Shown here: one piece after another, positions 1 through 4,281 of the stretch
How the letters are laid out: each line of letters opens with the position of its first letter
Position numbering within the stretch: the stretch's first letter is position 1
NCBI GenBank assembly: GCA_003140275.1
Contig: PLJQ01000179.1
Span: 1-5,369, forward strand
Source: Limisphaerales bacterium
GTDB taxonomy: Bacteria; Verrucomicrobiota; Verrucomicrobiia; Limisphaerales; PALSA-1396
DNA length: 5,369 bases
Direction: 5' to 3'
The notes under the pieces: generated by a model
Told to the model about the DNA's origin: nothing
The model's input: only the letters and a program-made list of their open reading frames with translations
The model's database searches: none
Translations under genes and position numbers: made by a program

Positions 1-261
1 CCTGTCCAGAAAATCCGCCATGGTGCCGTGAGTGCGAGCATCTGGCGACAGGAAACCGTTAAAGGACCGATGTTCAATGTCACATTTCAACGAGCGTATA
101 AAGATGGCGACGTTTGGAAAAATTCAGGAAGCTTCGGTCGAAGGGACCTCTTGGTTATAGCCCTCATCGCTGCGCGCGCCTTCGAGTGGATTGGCAGTCA
201 AATCCTGAAGGCAAAGCCGCCGGCAGCGTCGCCGAAGTTTCAGGACGACGGCCCTTATTGA
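1..261 (+). CDS. Small mobile-element hypothetical protein, 5' end outside window
   Basis: The frame is open from the first base, so 86 C-terminal residues are visible before the TGA at 259-261. A GTG at 28 could be taken as a start, but the residues before it (KIRHGAV, followed by SASIW) look like the usual N-terminus of this family, so the true start is probably upstream. The core pattern is a short beta-rich stretch (FNVTFQRAYKDGD), then W-K-x-S-x-SFGRRDLL, then a helix (IALIAARAFEWIGSQ). I recognise this layout from uncharacterised proteins of about 80-100 aa that recur on integrative elements and plasmids; no function is established that I can name. There is no signal peptide and no convincing membrane segment. 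It appears to be the last gene of an upstream unit, with a terminator-like hairpin about 70 bp after its stop. Confidence 0.75.
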   Translation, partial: PVQKIRHGAVSASIWRQETVKGPMFNVTFQRAYKDGDVWKNSGSFGRRDLLVIALIAARAFEWIGSQILKAKPPAASPKFQDDGPY

Positions 262-330
262 TTCCGGCTTGAATATCGCGGCCAATATGAACCAGGACGC
301 TGGTTAAGCGCCGCGAAGTGTGAACACACG

Positions 331-363
331 GTCGGCTCGCCTCCAAAGCGCGCCGACTTTTTT
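331..363 (+). terminator. Intrinsic terminator after the first small gene
   Basis: GTCGGCTCGC (331-340) pairs with GCGCGCCGAC (348-357) as a 10-bp stem with one T/C mismatch and a 7-nt loop, and six T follow (358-363). It lies between the stop at 261 and the methyltransferase start at 415, so it probably ends transcription of the upstream unit. The methyltransferase would then need its own promoter in the remaining 50 bp. Confidence 0.75.
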
Positions 364-414
364 ATTTATGACCGGCTACTATCATCTCTTACAAATATCA
401 AATCATTCATCACC
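364..414 (+). promoter_or_regulatory. Short AT-rich leader of the methyltransferase, weak promoter candidate
   Basis: Between the terminator and the ATG at 415 lie about 50 AT-rich bases. TACTAT at 377-382 matches five of six bases of a sigma70 -10 box, but no convincing -35 box sits 16-18 bp upstream because that place is occupied by the terminator arm. No Shine-Dalgarno precedes the ATG; the last 25 bases are A/T/C-rich and lack G. The upstream frame offers no alternative ATG or GTG start. The promoter is inferred mostly from position. Confidence 0.3.
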
Positions 415-1281
415 ATGCCCCGGAAAAATCACAAACAATTGCAGACCGAGTTTACTCTGACGGCACAGGACTGCATTCAAGGAATGCGCAACATACCAAC
501 GGAGTCGGTGGATTTAGTCGTGACCTCACCGCCTTACAATATCGGTGTTCGCTACAACTCCTACGAAGATTGCAAGAATCCTGACGATTACTTGCATTGG
601 ACACTGGCATGGGCGACGGAGATAAAACGCGTTTTGAAACCTAATGGATCATTTTTTCTCAATGTGGGCGCGACGCCATCTAACCCAGTCTTTCCGCATG
701 AATTGATTGTCGAGTTAAGCAAGCTTTTTGTCCTTCAGAATACGTTCCATTGGATTAAATCTATTAGTGTGGAAACAGCCAAAGGCGACATGCTGTCAGC
801 AGGCCATTTCAAACCGATTAACTCGCGCCGCTTCGTCAATAATTGCCATGAATTTGTATTTCATCTCACAAAGAACGGAACGACGCCATTGGATCGGTTA
901 CGTTTGGGCGTTCCTTATGCCGACAAGTCGAATGTCAAACGCTGGGCGCACACCAAAGGACAAGACGTACGGTGTCGTGGAAATGTGTGGTTCATTCCTT
1001 ACAAGACGATCCGCAATCGCAAAATGCAAAGGCCGCATCCCGCAACCTTTCCAACACAATTAGCCGTCAACTGCATCAAAATTCACGGATACACATTCGA
1101 GATCGTGATGCTGGATCCATTTTTGGGTATGGGGCACGCAGCGCTCGCGGCCAAACAGTGTGGCATTCGGAAGTTCATCGGATTCGACATTGATCCGAGG
1201 TATGTTGAACTGGCACGAATGAACATTGGCCCGTCACGTTTTGATAGTTCATGCACACTTGCCTCTAAGCGCAAACCATGA
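415..1281 (+). CDS. Site-specific DNA methyltransferase, beta class (SPPY), probably N4-cytosine or N6-adenine
   Basis: This 288-aa protein should transfer a methyl group from S-adenosylmethionine to an exocyclic amino group of a base in a short DNA site. The catalytic motif IV, TSPPYN, is at residues 37-42. The SAM-binding motif I, DPFLGMG, is at 234-240, followed by an acidic stretch IGFDID (255-260). HPATFPTQLA at 208-217 is the conserved region before motif I. The order IV then I defines the beta class (N6_N4_Mtase fold). SPPY rather than DPPY leans towards N4-cytosine, but this does not settle the base. Length is normal for the family. The ATG at 415 is the only reasonable start and has no Shine-Dalgarno. 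No restriction endonuclease is recognisable nearby, so it looks like an orphan enzyme, plausibly protecting the element from host restriction. The target sequence cannot be read from the protein. Confidence 0.9.
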   Translation: MPRKNHKQLQTEFTLTAQDCIQGMRNIPTESVDLVVTSPPYNIGVRYNSYEDCKNPDDYLHWTLAWATEIKRVLKPNGSFFLNVGATPSNPVFPHELIVELSKLFVLQNTFHWIKSISVETAKGDMLSAGHFKPINSRRFVNNCHEFVFHLTKNGTTPLDRLRLGVPYADKSNVKRWAHTKGQDVRCRGNVWFIPYKTIRNRKMQRPHPATFPTQLAVNCIKIHGYTFEIVMLDPFLGMGHAALAAKQCGIRKFIGFDIDPRYVELARMNIGPSRFDSSCTLASKRKP

Positions 1282-1320
1282 TGCCTTCTTCGTCTGCTTA
1301 TTCTCCAATATGGTGAGGGG

Positions 1321-2235
1321 ATGGAATTCTCCCGTCTGCCCCGTTTCAAACGCGCTGTCACGATTGCGCCAATACAACTCACCGAGCGCGACCGTGAAAT
1401 CATCCGATTAGTTCATCAGTATCGTTTTTTGCGTTCTCCACAAATCGTCGTCCTTCTTGCCGATAGCTCCCAGCAACTTTTGCGGCGATTACAATTGCTG
1501 TATCACCACGGTTACTTGGAACGCCCGCGCGCGCAACTCAACTATTATCATCAAGGCGGCTCATCCCACATTGTTTACGGTTTAGGAAATAAAGGATGGG
1601 CAATCCTGAAAAAAGAGCTTGGCCCTTCTTTTCGAGAACTCTCATGGGGCGAGAAAAATCGTTCTGTCGGAAGGATGTTTCTTGAACATGCACTCTTTGT
1701 TTCAGACGTGATGGTGGCGCTTGAAATTGCCTGCCGCAAGAATGGCACGATCCGATTGCTGACCGAGAACCAAATCTTGCTGCCAGGTAAAGCGCAAAAA
1801 TTCCGGTGGAAGGTAAACATAAACAACCGGTTGAAACTCGGTGTCATCCCTGATCGAGTGTTCGCGTTGGAATTTAGAAATCAGAGCGGCAATAACAACC
1901 GCGCATATTTCTTCCTTGAAGCCGACCGAGGCACCATGCCTGTTATACGTAGAACTCTTTATCAGACTTCGTTCTACCGCAAGCTGCTCGCGTATGAAGC
2001 GACGTGGTCACAGTCAATCCATCGCACCCGTTTTGGTTTCCATCGCTTCCGGGTGCTCACGGTCACAACAAGTGCCGAGCGGGTGAAGTCACTCGTTGAT
2101 GCGTGCTCAAAATTGAAAAGCGGTCAGGGATTGTTTCTGTTTGCCGACCGGACAGTATTGGAAAACCCCGCTGATATTTTCTCCGCGATATGGCATACCG
2201 GCAAGCTGGGCGAGGCCGGGAGCTTGTTGGATTAA
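1321..2235 (+). CDS. Replication-relaxation family protein with N-terminal winged helix
   Basis: This 304-aa protein has an N-terminal winged-helix DNA-binding region at about residues 20-98 (LTERDREIIRLVHQYRFL, then a recognition-helix-like QQLLRRLQLLYHHGYLER and a wing ending GLGNKGWAIL). The C-terminal part carries HALFVSDV (123-130), IPDRVFALE (176-184), FFLEADRGT (197-205) and FYRKLLAY (218-225). This pattern is that of the replication-relaxation proteins (Pfam Replic_Relax), which are linked to plasmid replication and relaxation; the biochemical role is poorly defined. The PD, E200/D202 and K221 spacing also recalls a PD-(D/E)xK-like nuclease fold, which is only my inference. The ATG at 1321 directly abuts GGTGAGGGG (1312-1320), so the spacing is unusually tight. 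The frame is closed by a TGA at 1279-1281 and has no other ATG. It starts 39 nt after the methyltransferase stop, so the two are probably co-transcribed. Confidence 0.75.
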   Translation: MEFSRLPRFKRAVTIAPIQLTERDREIIRLVHQYRFLRSPQIVVLLADSSQQLLRRLQLLYHHGYLERPRAQLNYYHQGGSSHIVYGLGNKGWAILKKELGPSFRELSWGEKNRSVGRMFLEHALFVSDVMVALEIACRKNGTIRLLTENQILLPGKAQKFRWKVNINNRLKLGVIPDRVFALEFRNQSGNNNRAYFFLEADRGTMPVIRRTLYQTSFYRKLLAYEATWSQSIHRTRFGFHRFRVLTVTTSAERVKSLVDACSKLKSGQGLFLFADRTVLENPADIFSAIWHTGKLGEAGSLLD

Positions 2236-2280
2236 GGTTTCTTGCCCTATCCGGCAAATCTCGCCGTCTAGTTGGTTCTC

Positions 2281-2318
2281 TCATTTTCCGTAAGATTCAT
2301 TTTGGAAGCGGTTCATTT
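2281..2318 (+). repeat. Three TCATTT direct repeats at 16-bp period (iteron- or operator-like)
   Basis: TCATTT occurs at 2281-2286, 2297-2302 and 2313-2318, so the starts are exactly 16 bp apart. The first two copies share a seventh base (TCATTTT), and the last two are preceded by TT. They lie in the 128-nt gap before the primase gene. Regular short repeats before a replication gene can be binding sites for an initiator or repressor, but these are short and the flanks are not conserved, so function is unproven. The rest of the gap (2236-2363) shows no clear promoter or terminator. Confidence 0.4.
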
Positions 2319-2352
2319 CGTGAGCCGCAAATTGTTCCTCACAACTAAATAT

Positions 2353-2357
2353 AGGAG
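2353..2357 (+). promoter_or_regulatory. Ribosome binding site of the primase gene
   Basis: AGGAG lies 6 nt before the ATG at 2364 and fixes that start. The strong site contrasts with the absence of a Shine-Dalgarno before the methyltransferase. Confidence 0.8.
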
Positions 2358-2363
2358 AATCCC

Positions 2364-3392
2364 ATGCCCAAATCATCGTTTGTTGACTTCAAGGCCGTCA
2401 AAGCGGCCATTCACATGGAGCAAGTGCTCCAGCATTACGGTCTCTCAGACCAGTTCAAGAAAAGCGGAGACAGTCTTAGTGGGCCGTGTCCGATCCACAA
2501 AGGCAGCAACCCAACGCAGTTCCGGGTGAGCATCAGCAAAAACATCTGGAATTGTTTCAGCGAGTGCAAACACGGCGGCAACGTCCTGGACTTCATTGCC
2601 CGGATGGAAAACGTCAGCATCCACGCGGCGGCCCTTAAGGCCATCGAATGGTTTCAACTCGACCCCGAGGCCATGTCGGCCAATTCCGACGAGAACGGGG
2701 AGCATCCGAGTGAAGCTCCAAAGAACAGCACTGCCCCACGACCAAAGCCGGCATTCAAGCCAGCCCCGGAGAACAACACACCCAACAAGCCGTTGCAGTT
2801 TCGGTTGGACAAACTCGATCGCGAGCATCCTTACCTGAAAGAACGTGGCCTCACGCTCGAAACCATTATTGATTTCGGCGTCGGCTATTGCGGCAAGGGC
2901 ATGATGGCGGAACGCATCGCGATTCCCATTCACAACCCGGAAGGCGGTGTTGTGGCTTATGCAGGCCGTTGGCCGGGTGAGCCAGCCGAGGACACGCCCA
3001 AATACAAACTCCCACAGGGTTTCCGCAAATCATTGGAAGTGTTCAATCTCGACAGAGCATTCAAAGAATCGGCGGATAAACCGCTTGTGATCGTCGAAGG
3101 GTTTTTCGATTGCATGATCCTTCACCAGCACGGCTGCAAAAAGGTAGTTGCCCTCATGGGCAGCTCAATGTCGCCAGCGCAGGAGGAATTGATTCGTCAG
3201 CACACGAGCGCGAGCGGGCATATCATCGTCATGCTCGACGAAGACGAGGCGGGCCAGGAAGCGCGAGAGGAAATCGCCGGGAGACTGGCGAAGTTTGCTT
3301 TTGTGAAGGTTTACATCTTCAACAAAACCAGTACACGGCCGGAAGACCTTTCAGCCGAGGAAGTGCAAGCCCTGATTGGAGGTGCGTTATGA
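2364..3392 (+). CDS. Short DNA primase: CHC2 zinc finger plus TOPRIM domain
   Basis: This 342-aa protein resembles the front half of DnaG and should synthesise RNA primers for replication of the element. The zinc-binding domain covers about residues 15-100, with ligand candidates C42, H45, C64 and C68 (CPIH; CFSEC) followed by HGGNVLDFI. The second cysteine pair is spaced C-x3-C instead of the C-x2-C of cellular DnaG. A Pro/Asn/Lys-rich linker at about 105-143 leads to the catalytic core: AERIAIPIHNPEGGVVAYAGR (182-202), then TOPRIM motifs IVEGFFD (243-249, with E245 and D249) and LDEDEAG (291-297, with D292 and D294). DnaG is typically about 600 aa; the C-terminal helicase-binding domain is absent, so coupling to a helicase would need another contact or protein. 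It heads a run of four genes; its TGA overlaps the ATG of the next gene. Confidence 0.88.
   Translation: MPKSSFVDFKAVKAAIHMEQVLQHYGLSDQFKKSGDSLSGPCPIHKGSNPTQFRVSISKNIWNCFSECKHGGNVLDFIARMENVSIHAAALKAIEWFQLDPEAMSANSDENGEHPSEAPKNSTAPRPKPAFKPAPENNTPNKPLQFRLDKLDREHPYLKERGLTLETIIDFGVGYCGKGMMAERIAIPIHNPEGGVVAYAGRWPGEPAEDTPKYKLPQGFRKSLEVFNLDRAFKESADKPLVIVEGFFDCMILHQHGCKKVVALMGSSMSPAQEELIRQHTSASGHIIVMLDEDEAGQEAREEIAGRLAKFAFVKVYIFNKTSTRPEDLSAEEVQALIGGAL
3378..3382 (+). promoter_or_regulatory. Ribosome binding site inside the primase 3' end
   Basis: GGAGG lies 6 nt before the ATG at 3389. It sits within the last codons of the primase and supports the small overlapping gene as real, with coupled translation through the ATGA overlap. 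Confidence 0.7.
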
Positions 3393-3595
3393 GATACGCG
3401 GTGAAGCGATACTGGGAAGTTTGCGACAGTGTTGAAGTCGAGGCGAGCTCGGTAGGGGAAGCTATTGACATCGCTCACGCGATGCCAGTGGACAGCGCCA
3501 AAGCCGAGTTCGTTCCCGACTCGCTCAACAGCGACTCATTCAGTGACGTGCAGTTCTTAACCGCAGACGGTACATGGCAAAGCAAAGGAGAATGA
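3389..3595 (+). CDS. Small acidic protein, possibly DpnD/PcfM-like
   Basis: This is a 68-aa protein of unknown function. Its ATG overlaps the primase stop (ATGA at 3389-3392) and is preceded by GGAGG, which argues for translational coupling. The same frame is open further upstream into the primase gene, but that part is a shadow; 3389 is the supported start. The sequence starts with a predicted strand-strand-helix pattern (RYAVKRYWEV, DSVEVEASS, VGEAIDIAHAMP) and ends in a Ser/Asp-rich strand region. The 'VEVEA-S-EA' pattern recalls small DpnD/PcfM-like proteins encoded by mobile elements; this is a weak resemblance, not an identification. It has about 13 acidic against 5 basic residues, so it is clearly acidic. 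There is no signal peptide or membrane segment, so it is presumably cytoplasmic. Confidence 0.7.
   Translation: MRYAVKRYWEVCDSVEVEASSVGEAIDIAHAMPVDSAKAEFVPDSLNSDSFSDVQFLTADGTWQSKGE
3585..3590 (+). promoter_or_regulatory. Ribosome binding site that decides the start at 3598
   Basis: AAGGAG lies 7 nt before the ATG at 3598. An in-frame ATG at 3574 lies upstream of this site and has no such signal, so 3598 is preferred. Confidence 0.75.
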
Positions 3596-3597
3596 CC

Positions 3598-3837
3598 ATG
3601 AAACTGCTAATCATTGACCTCTATGGCGACGGCCAAAGCCTGAGAGTTTGCGAAGACAAGCCTGGCGTCGATCAAATCATTTCCGAATTCAAGGAAGATG
3701 AAGATTCAGAGGAGCACTTCGATGAATTCATGGAGCGCAAAGGTATTCACCTTTTCATCACACGCCCAATATCTCTGGAGCCCGAAGGTGACTGGCGCAA
3801 ACTTGATCCAGGATTCAAAGGGAGGCTTTATGGCTGA
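3598..3837 (+). CDS. Small acidic hypothetical protein
   Basis: This 79-aa protein is not one I recognise. The ATG at 3598 is 2 nt after the stop of the preceding gene and has AAGGAG 7 nt upstream. The protein starts with a hydrophobic strand (MKLLIIDLYG), has a strongly acidic middle (residues 30-46, with FKEDEDSEEHFDEFME), and ends with a basic, glycine-containing tail (PGFKGRLYG). I count about 19 acidic and 11 basic residues. A charge-rich surface could mean a DNA-mimic or protein-binding role, but nothing in the sequence proves that. Its last codons overlap the start of the next gene by 8 nt, so it belongs to the same operon. Confidence 0.7.
   Translation: MKLLIIDLYGDGQSLRVCEDKPGVDQIISEFKEDEDSEEHFDEFMERKGIHLFITRPISLEPEGDWRKLDPGFKGRLYG
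3818..3825 (+). promoter_or_regulatory. Ribosome binding site that decides the start at 3830
   Basis: AAGGGAGG ends 4 nt before the ATG at 3830. The frame is open back to an ATG at 3698, but that upstream part only shadows the previous gene and lacks a comparable site, so 3830 is the likely start. Confidence 0.75.
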
Positions 3838-4108
3838 AACAAATCAATGCTTGGCCAAGTTTCGCTGCGGCAAGATTCTCACGACACCCAATGCCCTTGA
3901 GCGTCTGACGCGGGAGGACATCCTGTGCGGCATTGGGCGGCATCATGCGGGTGATTGGGGCGACGGTGATAATGAAGCCAACGAGCGTGCGCTTATCAAA
4001 TGGACGCGCCTTTGGTCAGTCTATCGGGCCGAGAACGGCACGAAATTCTGGATCATCACCGAAGCAAATCGTTTAGTAACGACAGTTTTGCTCCCCGCAG
4101 ACTACTAA
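3830..4108 (+). CDS. Plasmid/island-associated conserved hypothetical protein
   Basis: This 92-aa protein belongs to a family I recognise from plasmids and integrative islands. The usual pattern is an N-terminal 'F-x-x-GKI-x-TPNALE', then 'LxxRHxxGDWGD', an acidic 'NExAL' helix, a 'SVY' strand, and a C-terminal 'WIITEA-R-x-TT-LLP-Y' end. Here these are FRCGKILTTPNALERL (11-26), GIGRHHAGDWGD (34-45), NEANERAL (48-55), LWSVY (61-65) and FWIITEANRLVTTVLLPADY (73-92). The length is typical, so the gene looks complete. Its function is unknown to me. Relatives are often found near antirestriction and methylation genes, which matches this context. It overlaps the previous gene by 8 nt and is the last of the operon; the terminator starts 6 nt after its stop. 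Confidence 0.82.
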   Translation: MAETNQCLAKFRCGKILTTPNALERLTREDILCGIGRHHAGDWGDGDNEANERALIKWTRLWSVYRAENGTKFWIITEANRLVTTVLLPADY

Positions 4109-4113
4109 TTCAA

Positions 4114-4147
4114 CAACCTCTCTCGTCACGAGGGAGGTTGCTTTTTT
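4114..4147 (+). terminator. Strong intrinsic terminator of the primase operon
   Basis: CAACCTCTCTCG (4114-4125) pairs with CGAGGGAGGTTG (4129-4140) in a 12-bp stem with one T-G wobble and a 3-nt TCA loop. Six T follow at 4142-4147. It sits 6 nt after the stop at 4108, so the ArdC-type gene downstream is likely to be expressed from its own promoter or by readthrough. Confidence 0.92.
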
Positions 4148-4152
4148 CCAAG

Positions 4153-4171
4153 GCGACACACTCTGTGTCGC
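4153..4171 (+). repeat. Perfect hairpin just after the terminator
   Basis: GCGACACA (4153-4160) and TGTGTCGC (4164-4171) are a perfect 8-bp inverted repeat around a CTC loop. No T tract follows on either strand, so it is not a second classical terminator. It may be an operator, an RNA-stabilising hairpin or part of the downstream leader. Confidence 0.6.
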
Positions 4172-4181
4172 TTCCCATTTC

Positions 4182-4281
4182 CTCTCGCTGCCAAAACCAA
4201 AGTGCCGTCCGCGCTTCCAGCGAGAGTTAACCAACCAAAAGCAACCCGTGCAACCGGGTGGACGGCGAGAAAGAGAGTTAT
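4182..4281 (+). promoter_or_regulatory. Putative structured leader RNA of the ArdC-type gene, possible pseudoknot
   Basis: Three pairings are visible. CTCTCGCTG (4182-4190) pairs with CAGCGAGAG (4218-4226), 9 bp. GCCGTCC (4204-4210), inside that loop, pairs with GGACGGC (4260-4266), 7 bp, giving an H-type pseudoknot. ACCCG (4244-4248) pairs with CGGGT (4255-4259), and this hairpin ends directly at the pseudoknot strand, so the helices could stack. CTCTC (4182-4186) could instead pair with the weak Shine-Dalgarno GAGAG (4273-4277), which suggests a switch. The structured radC RNA motif is known upstream of radC and antirestriction genes; whether this leader is related is untested. No sigma70 promoter is evident. 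Confidence 0.4.

Noticed and set aside
28..30. GTG as the start of the first small gene
   Set aside because: The frame is open to the window edge and the residues before the GTG fit the family's N-terminal pattern, so the gene probably starts outside the window.
318..329. GTGTG-AA-CACAC inverted repeat upstream of the first terminator
   Set aside because: The arms are only 5 bp with a 2-nt centre. It does not match the spacing of a CRP-type site and could easily arise by chance.
1083..1403. Minus-strand open frame across the methyltransferase end and the start of the next gene
   Set aside because: It overlaps two well-supported + strand genes and shows no motif or ribosome site that I can support.
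2445..2933. Open frame of 162 codons on the minus strand
   Set aside because: It is the antisense of the primase zinc-finger and linker region, which is well supported on the + strand; no family pattern is seen in the minus product.
3110..3388. Upstream extension of the 3389-3595 gene into the primase gene
   Set aside because: This part only shadows the TOPRIM-coding frame; a GGAGG site and the ATGA overlap support a start at 3389.
3698..3829. Upstream ATG for the last small gene of the operon
   Set aside because: The extension shadows the 3598-3837 gene and lacks a ribosome site, while AAGGGAGG precedes the ATG at 3830 and the product then has the family's normal length.
4148..4281. A small self-cleaving ribozyme in the leader
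   Set aside because: I looked for a hammerhead core (CUGAUGA with GAAA) and did not find it, and no other ribozyme core was recognisable by eye; a cis-regulatory structure is the more modest reading.
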